Part shown: piece by piece, positions 7,944 to 16,281 of the stretch | Numbering within the stretch: the stretch's first letter is position 1 | Layout: each line of letters starts with the position of its first letter | NCBI GenBank assembly: GCA_035478835.1 | Contig: DATIJH010000002.1 | Location: 310,001-374,000 of the forward strand | From: DATASD01 sp035478835 | Lineage (GTDB): Bacteria > Patescibacteriota > Saccharimonadia > Saccharimonadales > UBA4665 | Length of the DNA stretch: 64,000 bases | Direction of reading: 5' to 3' | The notes under the pieces: generated by a model | What the model was told of the DNA's origin: nothing | The model's database searches: none | Seen by the model: only the letters and a program-made list of their open reading frames with translations | Translations under genes and position numbers: made by a program

Positions 7944-9664
7944 ACGAAGTAAAACATATTCACCTTGGTCGGCAATCGTTTACGATTTCGGTGGAGGCGC
8001 ACAAGGAACTGCGCATTTATCTGGACGCGATCGCGGCGCAAATGGGCGAAAAAGCCGGCGACGTCGTAGAAGAAGTTGAGCTGCGTATGGCCGAGCTCCT
8101 CACCGAGCACGGTATCGGCGGCGAAAAGGTAATTCTACCCAAAGACATCAAATTTTTGAAAGAACAGCTTGGCGAACCGCGCGAATTTAAAGATGACGAC
8201 GCCGATGAGTCGCAAGAACGCACTGCCGAACACCGTGAGCCGGCCAAGCGTCTCTTCCGCGATACCGACAATGCGATGATCGGTGGCGTGGCGGCCGGTT
8301 TGGCGGCATATTTTGGCATCGAGGTAGCCATTGTGCGCTTACTGTTCGTGCTGCTGGTATTCTTGGGCGGCGGCGGCTTCATCCTTTACCTGTTGTTGTT
8401 TTTGGTTATACCGCCGGCCGAAACGAGCAGCGAACGGCTACAAATGCGGGGAAAAGCCGTCACGGTCAATAGCCTTAAAGACGCTGTTGACCGAGCGGAT
8501 TTCCCTGGCACGGCGCATCGCACCGGCACGACACTGTACAAGCTCTTTAGCGTTATCTTTAAATTAGCCTTGGGCGTGGCAGGCGTATTCTTGGCGCTCA
8601 TGGCGGCAATGGGGCTGATCGTGGTAGGGGTGGGAGCTGTCTATTTGGTGGCGTATCATCCAACCTCTGGGGGCGCGCTGACCTTTCCGGTTGGCTCGAG
8701 CGAGCTTCTTGGAGTGATCTTTGGCGGCATAGCGGTCACCATTGTGCTATTGCTCGCGATGCTGGCCGGTGTGGCGATGGCGCGACGCAAGTGGCAATTG
8801 CCGGGCTGGACGTTAGCGGCACTGTTTGGGGTGTTGATTATCAGCGCGTCGGTTGGTGGAGCGATGGCTTTTAAGGCGGAGCCAGGCATTCGGGCGCGGC
8901 TTGACGCCATGCGTCACACTGATGTGCGCAACAATCTTCCAGCGTTCAAGAACTTGCAACTGAGCGGCCGTAATACTGAGTTCTACTTTGTGCCTGATAC
9001 CACGTACTCAGTGACCGTGCAGTACACGGGCAATTACGACCCGCACCTTATCGAGACAACGATTAACGGTGACACGCTCAAAGTTACAACCGACGGTATC
9101 GAAAACATTGCGACGCACTGTTCCGGCTTGTGTGTGACAAGCCCAAGTGTACGAGTCACGATTCACGCCCCCGAGGTGGACCAAGTGCACCTAAGCGAGC
9201 TTAACGCATCATTTTCGAGTCAACAGCAGCTCAAACAATCGGCTATGACGATAACGGCCGACCAGAGCGCACAGGTTAACTTGGCATACGTCAATCCGAC
9301 GCAAACAACTTTGTCGCTATCGCAAGATGGTTCAAGCAGTATGACGGTTAATGGTTTGCAACAAGCGAACGAGTCCGATCAAATCAACTTTGGCTGGGGT
9401 GCGGCGAGCATAACACGGACGAATGAGCTCGATCTGAGCACCAACATGGTTTGCTCGGCTGGCAACCCGGCAGTGTGGCTCAACACCGCAGGCGGCGTCG
9501 TAAAACTAAACGGGAAAACCTTGGCGCTGCAGCCAATGCAGGGCAATGGCATGCCACCCGGTGTAGACGACATAAATGTTCCGTCCCCGGCCGCAGATTA
9601 CTGCGTGGGCATTGGATTTCAAGCAGGGCCGTTCGGCGGCATGCGCCGTAACTACAATTACTAG
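7940..9664 (+). CDS. PspC-domain membrane protein with C-terminal beta domain
   Basis: A 574-residue integral membrane protein. Order of parts: a cytoplasmic N-terminal alpha/beta region (1-95) with the EELRIYLDAI-type segment found before PspC in multi-domain members, a PspC domain (about 104-160, RLFRDTDNAMIGGVAAGLAA then a membrane helix), three more membrane helices (about 190-225, 250-280, 290-315), and an extracytoplasmic beta-rich domain (about 330-574) resembling DUF4097/head-GIN adhesin domains. Translationally coupled to the PadR gene. Likely a sensor or effector of membrane stress under PadR control (inference from family context). Confidence 0.88.
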   Translation: MNEVKHIHLGRQSFTISVEAHKELRIYLDAIAAQMGEKAGDVVEEVELRMAELLTEHGIGGEKVILPKDIKFLKEQLGEPREFKDDDADESQERTAEHREPAKRLFRDTDNAMIGGVAAGLAAYFGIEVAIVRLLFVLLVFLGGGGFILYLLLFLVIPPAETSSERLQMRGKAVTVNSLKDAVDRADFPGTAHRTGTTLYKLFSVIFKLALGVAGVFLALMAAMGLIVVGVGAVYLVAYHPTSGGALTFPVGSSELLGVIFGGIAVTIVLLLAMLAGVAMARRKWQLPGWTLAALFGVLIISASVGGAMAFKAEPGIRARLDAMRHTDVRNNLPAFKNLQLSGRNTEFYFVPDTTYSVTVQYTGNYDPHLIETTINGDTLKVTTDGIENIATHCSGLCVTSPSVRVTIHAPEVDQVHLSELNASFSSQQQLKQSAMTITADQSAQVNLAYVNPTQTTLSLSQDGSSSMTVNGLQQANESDQINFGWGAASITRTNELDLSTNMVCSAGNPAVWLNTAGGVVKLNGKTLALQPMQGNGMPPGVDDINVPSPAADYCVGIGFQAGPFGGMRRNYNY

Positions 9665-10162
9665 TTATCGGTAATTGGTGAATTGCAAGGGGAAGTCGTA
9701 ATCCTGCGCTTTAAGCAGGACGATGACCGCTTGCAATTCGTCTTTGCTGGCGCTGGTGACGCGCACGGCATCGCCCTGGATTTGGGCTTTAGCTTTGGGT
9801 GCTTGCTCGCGCAGGAGTTTGGCGATTTGCTTGGCTTGCTCCTGGCCGAGACCTTGTTTGAACGGCACTTCTTTAGTGGCTTTTAGGTTGCTTTCGGTGA
9901 TGTCGCGCGCCACGTCGAGCACCTTTTGGCTTTGGCCGCGCGCCGCCAGCTTTTTGCGGACAATATCGAGGATGGCGTCGATTTGCCACTCGCCGTTGCC
10001 AGTAATTTTAAACCCGGTCTTGTCGCCGTTCAGCCATTCCACGGCAGCGGGCGTGCCTTTAAAATCGTAACGGTTTTGGAGCTCGCGCTGGACTTGGTCG
10101 AAGACGTTGTTCATCTCGGCTTTGTCGTACTCGCTCACAATGTCAAAAGAGAATGTCGCCAT
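9665..10162 (-). CDS. YajQ family nucleotide-binding protein
   Basis: 165 residues, the usual YajQ/DUF520 length. Typical motifs: MATFSFDIVSEYDKAEMNN at the start, QVQRELQNRYDFKG, and the end DFPLQFTNYR. Family members bind cyclic di-GMP or tRNA/nucleotides; with no sign of c-di-GMP enzymes here, the ligand is open. The ATG at 10162 is chosen over a longer in-frame extension because it begins with the family's N-terminus and is preceded by GAGGAG; the extension would run into the pheS promoter. It converges with the PspC gene with no space between the two stops. Confidence 0.95.
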   Translation of the reverse strand: MATFSFDIVSEYDKAEMNNVFDQVQRELQNRYDFKGTPAAVEWLNGDKTGFKITGNGEWQIDAILDIVRKKLAARGQSQKVLDVARDITESNLKATKEVPFKQGLGQEQAKQIAKLLREQAPKAKAQIQGDAVRVTSASKDELQAVIVLLKAQDYDFPLQFTNYR

Positions 10163-10257
10163 GCGTGCTCCTCGCTGATTTATAGATGTCAAACCTAGTG
10201 TACGCGGATCACGTTTTAAATGCCAATCCGGCCATTTTGCGGTATACTGGTGACAAG

Positions 10258-11310
10258 ATGAGTTACAAAAATCCACACATTGCTGAAGTTGCTGAACTGC
10301 TGGAGCGCCGGTTTAACGAGCTATCGGTGAAGGCGGACATTTTAAAGGCACCGGAATTGCGCGGTTTGTACGCCGAAATCCCGACGCTGCCCGGCGAGCA
10401 GCGCGCTGCGTTCGGTCAGGAAATTAACGAGCTCAAAACCGTGCTGGAGCAGCGCGTAGCCGAAGCGAGCGAGCAGGCCGAAGCGCTGCCGTCCATCGAC
10501 GTGACCGCGCCATTCGATATCAATGTGCCAAGCGCCCAACGCCCGCAGTTATTGCCCGCCGCGCAGGGTTCTGAGCACCCGCTGATGACGGAGCTGGGAA
10601 CCGTGCTCGATATTTTTGCGCGCATGGGCTTTCGTGCCGTAGAATCGCGCGAAATCGACGACGACTACCACATGTTCACCAGCCTTAACTTCCCGGAAGA
10701 GCACCCGGCCCGCGACGAGTACGACACCTTTATGACCACTCAAAAAGACAAGAACGGCAAAGCTTTGATTGCGCCGGCGCACACCAGCATTATGCAGACG
10801 CGGATTTTGCGCGAACATAAAGCCGACCTGGAGGCGGGCAAGCCGATCGCCGCCGTCATCCCTGGCCGCGTCTTCCGTAACGAAGACCTCGACGCCCGCC
10901 ACGAGCACACCTTTTATCAGTTCGAAGGCGTCTATGTCGACAAGGGTGTTAATGCTGGCAATCTGCTCGCCACCTTCAAAACCTTTTTGAGCGAATATTA
11001 TGGCCAGGACATCGAGATCAAATCGCAGCCGTTCTACTTTCCATTTACCGAGCCGAGCTTTGAGCTGGCGCTGAGCTGCCCGTTTTGCCAAAAACAGGGG
11101 TGCAACGTGTGCTCGTATTCTGGCTGGATCGAGCTGCTCGGCATGGGTATGATTCACCCGAACGTGCTTAAAATGGCCGGCGTCGACCCTGCCGTGTACA
11201 CCGGTTTTGCGTGGGGCTGCGGCCTGGAACGCCTGGTCATGATGAAGTACGACATCGAGGACATCCGCCATTTCGAAAGTGCAAAACTTGATTTCTTGAG
11301 GCAATTTTGA
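10258..11310 (+). CDS. pheS: Phenylalanyl-tRNA synthetase alpha subunit
   Basis: 350 residues, class II aminoacyl-tRNA synthetase catalytic subunit; charges tRNA-Phe with PheT. Seen: N-terminal helical arm (1-90), motif 2 GRVFRNEDLDARHEHTF, a zinc-ribbon insertion CPFCQKQGCNVCSYSGW as in many bacterial PheS, and motif 3 GFAWGCGLERLVMM. Start 10258 gives the conserved N-terminus; a TATACT box (10243-10248) ends 9 bases upstream, so the message is nearly leaderless. The stop TGA overlaps the start of the HIT gene by one base. Confidence 0.96.
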   Translation: MSYKNPHIAEVAELLERRFNELSVKADILKAPELRGLYAEIPTLPGEQRAAFGQEINELKTVLEQRVAEASEQAEALPSIDVTAPFDINVPSAQRPQLLPAAQGSEHPLMTELGTVLDIFARMGFRAVESREIDDDYHMFTSLNFPEEHPARDEYDTFMTTQKDKNGKALIAPAHTSIMQTRILREHKADLEAGKPIAAVIPGRVFRNEDLDARHEHTFYQFEGVYVDKGVNAGNLLATFKTFLSEYYGQDIEIKSQPFYFPFTEPSFELALSCPFCQKQGCNVCSYSGWIELLGMGMIHPNVLKMAGVDPAVYTGFAWGCGLERLVMMKYDIEDIRHFESAKLDFLRQF

Positions 11311-11777
11311 TGAGTGAACCAACCAATGAACCAACTATTTTTGACAAACTCGTGGCGCGCGAAATCCCGGCATATATCGTGTGGGAAAGCGAAACCTACA
11401 TGGCGTTTTTGACGCCGTTTGCCAATACGCCCGGCGCAACGGTGGTCATTCCAAAAACCAATCCTGGCGATTACGTGTTTAACCTCGACGATGCACAAAT
11501 GAATGGCTTGATGGCCGCCAGCAAAACCGTGGCCAAGTTGCTCGAAAAAGCTTTTGGCACCGACCGCGTGGCGTTAGTGTTCGAGGGCGAAGCCGTGCCA
11601 CATGTGCACGCCAAGCTCTACCCGATGCATAACTTTAAGGCCGACCGTAGCCAATTGCCTAAAGCACAGGTGTTCTTTCCGAGCTACCCCGGTTACATCG
11701 ACACGCACGACGGACCAAAAATGAGCGATGAGCAGCTCGCCGAAATCCAGCAAAAAATTACAGGGGCAGCCCAATGA
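11310..11777 (+). CDS. HIT family protein between pheS and pheT
   Basis: 155-residue histidine-triad nucleotide-binding protein. The triad region is EAVPHVHAKLYP (last-but-one quarter of the protein), and the N-terminal AREIPAYIVWE fits the fold. HIT enzymes hydrolyse nucleoside phosphoramidates, aminoacyl-AMP adducts or dinucleoside polyphosphates. It is fused into the operon by a TGATG overlap with pheS and an ATGA overlap with pheT, so all three are translated together. A natural reading is clean-up of aminoacyl-adenylate or Ap4A by-products made by the synthetase (inference). The second triad His to third position is HVHAK, one His fewer than the canonical HxHxHxx. Confidence 0.9.
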   Translation: MSEPTNEPTIFDKLVAREIPAYIVWESETYMAFLTPFANTPGATVVIPKTNPGDYVFNLDDAQMNGLMAASKTVAKLLEKAFGTDRVALVFEGEAVPHVHAKLYPMHNFKADRSQLPKAQVFFPSYPGYIDTHDGPKMSDEQLAEIQQKITGAAQ

Positions 11778-14311
11778 AAATCAGTACCCAGGCATTAAAA
11801 TTCATTAACGAGCATTATCACTCGGCCGGCGATCCGGCGCCGAACGGCGTGGACGACTTGCTGGAACGGCTCGGCGCGCAACTTGGCGCGGTCGAAGAAG
11901 TCATTCCATTTGGCAAGCGTTTCGAAGGTGTTATTGTTGTCAAAATTATTACGTGCGAAGACCACCCGAACGCCGATCGCCTGCATGTGTGCAAGATCGA
12001 TGACGGAGGCAAAGCCGAAGGCGTGGAACGCGACGAAAACGGCCACGTACAAGTGGTTTGCGGCGCGCCAAACGCCCGCGCCGGCATCACCGTGGCGTGG
12101 CTGCCGCCCGGCGCAACGGTGCCAAACAGCTATGATTCTGATCCGTTTGTGCTCGAGGCCCGCTCGCTCCGCGGCGTCGTGAGCAATGGCATGCTGGCCA
12201 GCCCGCGCGAGCTGTCACTCGGCGACAACCACGACGGCATCCTCGAAATTGCCGAAGACATCGCGCCCGGCGCCGCGTTCGCCGATGCCGCGCATTTGCG
12301 TGACGACTACATCATCGACATCGAAAACAAAATGTTCACGCACCGGCCGGACTGCTTTGGCTGGCTCGGCGTGGCTCGCGAAATCGAAGGCATTTACCAC
12401 CGGCCGTACAAAAGCCCGGAGTGGTACCAGCTTAATCCAGAAATTCCTGGCGTCGAAACCGACGAACTGCCGCTCGAATTCCGCAACGAACTGCCGGAAC
12501 TCGTGCCGCGCTTTACGGCGATCACCATACGCGATGTTAAAGTCGGGCCGAGCCCGCTGTGGCTGCAAACCGACTTGGCGCGCGCCGGCGTTCGCTCCAT
12601 CAACAACATCGTGGATTACACCAACTTCTTTATGCTCGAAACCGGGCAGCCGCTGCACGCCTATGATTACGACAAAGTCCGCGCCCAAGACGGCGAGGCC
12701 GACCATGCGACGATTGTGGTCCGTGCGCCACATGAAGGCGAAAAACTCGTGCTCTTAAACGGCAAAGAAATCACACCTCGCGCCGAAGCAATTTTAATCG
12801 CGACCGAGCAAAAACCGATTGGCCTTGGCGGTGTCATGGGGGGCGCCGACACCGAAGTCGACGAAAACACCACCAACATAATCTTGGAATGCGCCAACTT
12901 TAACATGTATTCCATCCGGCGCACGGCTATGGCGCACGGCTTGTTCACCGACGCCGTCACGCGCTTTAACAAGGGTCAGTCACCACTGCAAAATCTGGCG
13001 GTCCTCGGTAAAATTATAAGTGAAATCCGGCAATATGCGGGCGGCAAGGTCGCCAGCATATTGATTGACGACAACCACGTGCCAGCGGAGGCGATGGAAC
13101 GCGGCTCGCTCTACGCACCCGTAACGGTGACTGCCGAGTTCATTAACGCGCGGCTGGGCGTGCAGCTTTCGGCTGACGAAATTGCTGCGCTGCTTACGAA
13201 CGTGGAATTTGCAGTACAAATTGACGGCGAATCACTCACTATTACCGCTCCGTTTTGGCGCACCGACATCGAGATTTCTGAAGACATCGTCGAAGAAGTC
13301 GGGCGTTTGTATGGCTACGACCACTTGCCGCTCGTGCTGCCAAAGCGCGACATTACGCCGGCGCCCAAAAACCGAGTATTTGCTATGAAAGACGTTATTC
13401 GCCGTGTGCTCAGCCGCGCCGGCGCCAACGAGGTGCTCACCTACAGCTTTGTGCACGGCGATTTGCTCGACAAAGTCGGCCAGGCCTGCGAAAACGTCTT
13501 CCAAATTGCCAACGCCCTCAGCCCAGATCTGCAATACTACCGCTTGAGCCTGCTGCCAAGCTTGCTCGAAAAAGTCCACGCCAACATCAAGGCCGGCTAC
13601 GACGAGTTCGCCCTGTTTGAGCTGGGTAAAACGCACGAGCTCGCTGGCATAGACGAAGACGGACTGCCGCTTGAGTTTGACAACTTGGCGCTCGCCTACG
13701 CCGCACGCAAAGACACCAAGCCGGGCGCAGCATATTACGAGGCCCGCAACTTTTTGGACGAATTGGCGCACGCGTTTGGCGTGCAATTTGAGTACGTAAA
13801 ACTGCAGCAAACCGATGCGTCGTTCGCCGCGCCGTTCGACCTCAATCGCTCGGCAATGGTACGCATCAAAGGTGATGAACCTGGCTTTGGTTTTGTTGGC
13901 GAGTTCAAACCGAGTGTGCGTAAAGCACTCAAACTGCCCGAAAAATCAGCTGGTTTCGAGATCGGTTTTGGCGCACTCATGAGCCACATGCGCCAAACCA
14001 ACTACATACCGCTCTCGCGTTTTCCGAAAGTTGAGCAGGATATTTGCCTGAAAGTTACGGCGGACACAACCTACCAGCAAGTCTTCGACCTCACCTGGAA
14101 CAGCTTGGACGAGCAAACGCCAGACACCGTAATCTGTACGCTTTCGCCCGTTGATATTTACCAGCGCGAGGACGATGCCGCGCACAAACAGATCACCTTG
14201 CGCCTCAGCATTGCCTCGTACGAGCGCACGCTCACCGACGAAGAAGTCAGTAAGCTGCTGGCGCATGTCGCCGAAGTTGCCAAAGCGCAGCTGGGCGCCG
14301 AGCGAATCTAG
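11774..14311 (+). CDS. pheT: Phenylalanyl-tRNA synthetase beta subunit
   Basis: 845 residues, slightly longer than the common 790-810. Domains in order: N-terminal piece, EMAP/OB tRNA-binding domain (about 45-165, with HPNADRLHVCKID), B3/B4 editing core (about 215-400, with PLHAYDYDK and GGVMGGADTEV), B5 domain (about 430-510), catalytic-like B6/B7 (ISEDIVEEVGRLYGYDHLP onward) and C-terminal FDX-ACB anticodon-binding domain (about 755-845, FPKVEQDICL). Starts by ATGA overlap with the HIT gene. Forms the alpha2-beta2 enzyme with PheS. Confidence 0.96.
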   Translation: MKISTQALKFINEHYHSAGDPAPNGVDDLLERLGAQLGAVEEVIPFGKRFEGVIVVKIITCEDHPNADRLHVCKIDDGGKAEGVERDENGHVQVVCGAPNARAGITVAWLPPGATVPNSYDSDPFVLEARSLRGVVSNGMLASPRELSLGDNHDGILEIAEDIAPGAAFADAAHLRDDYIIDIENKMFTHRPDCFGWLGVAREIEGIYHRPYKSPEWYQLNPEIPGVETDELPLEFRNELPELVPRFTAITIRDVKVGPSPLWLQTDLARAGVRSINNIVDYTNFFMLETGQPLHAYDYDKVRAQDGEADHATIVVRAPHEGEKLVLLNGKEITPRAEAILIATEQKPIGLGGVMGGADTEVDENTTNIILECANFNMYSIRRTAMAHGLFTDAVTRFNKGQSPLQNLAVLGKIISEIRQYAGGKVASILIDDNHVPAEAMERGSLYAPVTVTAEFINARLGVQLSADEIAALLTNVEFAVQIDGESLTITAPFWRTDIEISEDIVEEVGRLYGYDHLPLVLPKRDITPAPKNRVFAMKDVIRRVLSRAGANEVLTYSFVHGDLLDKVGQACENVFQIANALSPDLQYYRLSLLPSLLEKVHANIKAGYDEFALFELGKTHELAGIDEDGLPLEFDNLALAYAARKDTKPGAAYYEARNFLDELAHAFGVQFEYVKLQQTDASFAAPFDLNRSAMVRIKGDEPGFGFVGEFKPSVRKALKLPEKSAGFEIGFGALMSHMRQTNYIPLSRFPKVEQDICLKVTADTTYQQVFDLTWNSLDEQTPDTVICTLSPVDIYQREDDAAHKQITLRLSIASYERTLTDEEVSKLLAHVAEVAKAQLGAERI

Positions 14312-14317
14312 TGCATA

Positions 14318-16192
14318 TTATTGTTGCTGTGGCGGCAGCTTGGTGTTGAGCTCAGCAAGCAAAATCTCGATCTGCTTAAGCTGATATGTATATGTTCCAG
14401 GGCCATCGGCGATGTGGGAGTAGTATGGACTCACCTTGGATTGTTCGTTCATGGCATTTATTTTGGGCAGAATAGTTTCTAGGCTTTGCTGTAAGCCGGC
14501 AAAAGTCTCTGGATCCGCCAAGTACAGTAATGGGTTTGGATAATGTTGAGGGTCTGGCGCCATGAATTCGCGCATCCTTTGATCCTGCCAGACGCCGCAG
14601 CGGCGCAGTAAGGTTTGCATGGCGGCGAGCGCTGCTGTACGTGCTTCTGCGTGGAACGTGGTCTTGCCGGGACTTTCAAAAATAACCTGACAGAACTCTG
14701 CAGCCCGCATCGCACCAAAGCGCAGGTCGGGCATGTCGGCGCATGTTTTGAGTGCATTCTGAGCCCACACCAGATCATGCCTGGTATAGCTGTTCTTATT
14801 ATTTTGCAGGCGTTCGTTAACACTGTGGTAGCGATCGCGCAGCGAAGCCATAACGAGTGTTTTGGTGGTTGCTTCGTCTTGCTGGAAAAAATTGTATATG
14901 GCTGTGACAGTGCCGGCGTCACGGTCTGCATTGACGTCTATAGGGTGTTCACCGCTGGCAATTTTGTGCGACAGCTCGGCAAATTCCTTATATGCCAGCG
15001 GGAAGACTTCAGTCCGGAACACCTTCTGCATATTGGCAATACTAAAAGGGGAGAATTGTAGACTGATTGGATATTCTGTGTTCGGTAAATATCTAAAACG
15101 TTCTGTGACTGCCTCTCTAATGCGGTGGAAATCATAGTCGCTAAAGCCGGAAAGCAGTTCGCCGTTTTCGATAGTGGTGAGGTGGGTATTCATGAACGTA
15201 CTATAAAGGCGGCGCGCAGCGACTGGGTCATGTGTTCGAGCTAAAGATTGAGTAAACTGACTCAGGGCGATCTCATGTCGTAGCGCTGAGCTAGCGCGCT
15301 CATCGGATATATTAAGCAAATGAGCGCTCCCGCGGTTCACCGTCATAAGGGACGGATCGCCGGAATACGAGCTGTATACACGGCGCCAATTGGCTGCAAT
15401 GCGAAGTCGGTCACCGGGTAAGGGATGCGGCGGGGTTGTGGCGTGAGCATCAACAATATGGGCGCTGCTGCCGTATAATAAGGCGTCATGACTCAACTGT
15501 GTTACGATCTCGGCTCCTTCATCGGTGCGCACGGTTACTATCGGTGCGGTAGGATCTTGCTCAAGCGGGATGCCATGCTGCTGCCTTTGGCCGGGCTGGT
15601 AGTTGACGACCGTACCTTCTACCATTACTGGAGTGAACTCTGGCTGCTGTCTTAGGTGTTCATAATTGCCGTCAAACGGACGCTGCACGGCCGAGATCTG
15701 CTGGACCCGGGCCTCATAAGTATTATGGCCGATCGCAGGGCCTGCAATAAATAACTGGGCGTTGCATTTTAACTGGCCGAGCTTAGCGGCTGCAGCCAGC
15801 TCATCGGTGGTAAATTCCTGTCCGGTCAACTCAAAGGTAACGAGCGTTTGCTCGTACCCGCTGTCTGTGGTGGCCTCGGCTCGGGCCTGAATAGCGATTG
15901 AGCTCCCCGTTTGATGCAAGTTAAATCTGACGGTCGCTTGTACCGTGTCGCCAAAACCCCAAATACCGTTCCGGTTTGAAACGGGTTGTTTAGCAAGCGC
16001 TTCACGGACATCGTGAATCCCAAACCCCATCTCGTCGACTTGGGGCAGCTGCAAATCTCCAAAGGCGAGGTAAGTACTATCGATCGCCGTGGCGACGTCG
16101 GGCAGGTTAAGGGCCTCCAAGCCGTTCTCGCCGGCGGCTAGTAAGAAAACATCAAATGGAACTGATTTTGGCTGCTTGTCAAATTCGTGCAC
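14318..16192 (-). CDS. Large orphan protein, 624 aa, GTG start
   Basis: Not recognised. A soluble protein without signal peptide or membrane helices: a beta-rich N-terminal two-thirds (long runs of alternating hydrophobic residues, about 35-320) and a helical last third (about 330-624). I choose the GTG at 16192 because it follows a promoter TTGCAA-16-TATAAT with a 6-base gap, exactly as at other leaderless genes here. The longer reading from TTG at 16291 would run across this promoter, overlap the divergent ABC transporter gene and has no Shine-Dalgarno. The C-terminus converges with pheT, 6 bases apart. Confidence 0.7.
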   Translation of the reverse strand: MHEFDKQPKSVPFDVFLLAAGENGLEALNLPDVATAIDSTYLAFGDLQLPQVDEMGFGIHDVREALAKQPVSNRNGIWGFGDTVQATVRFNLHQTGSSIAIQARAEATTDSGYEQTLVTFELTGQEFTTDELAAAAKLGQLKCNAQLFIAGPAIGHNTYEARVQQISAVQRPFDGNYEHLRQQPEFTPVMVEGTVVNYQPGQRQQHGIPLEQDPTAPIVTVRTDEGAEIVTQLSHDALLYGSSAHIVDAHATTPPHPLPGDRLRIAANWRRVYSSYSGDPSLMTVNRGSAHLLNISDERASSALRHEIALSQFTQSLARTHDPVAARRLYSTFMNTHLTTIENGELLSGFSDYDFHRIREAVTERFRYLPNTEYPISLQFSPFSIANMQKVFRTEVFPLAYKEFAELSHKIASGEHPIDVNADRDAGTVTAIYNFFQQDEATTKTLVMASLRDRYHSVNERLQNNKNSYTRHDLVWAQNALKTCADMPDLRFGAMRAAEFCQVIFESPGKTTFHAEARTAALAAMQTLLRRCGVWQDQRMREFMAPDPQHYPNPLLYLADPETFAGLQQSLETILPKINAMNEQSKVSPYYSHIADGPGTYTYQLKQIEILLAELNTKLPPQQQ

Positions 16193-16198
16193 CAAACT

Positions 16199-16226
16199 AT
16201 TATATGTATTCCTAGAGATATTGCAA
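16199..16226 (-). promoter_or_regulatory. Promoter of the 624-aa orphan
   Basis: Minus strand: TTGCAA (16221-16226), 16-base spacer, TATAAT (16199-16204), then 6 bases to GTG at 16192. It lies inside the longer TTG-initiated reading frame and is the main reason to shorten the gene. Confidence 0.7.
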
Positions 16227-16281
16227 CCCGTTATTGCTTTTTTGTGGCGCGTATCCCCTATACCATGTATACTTATAACTA

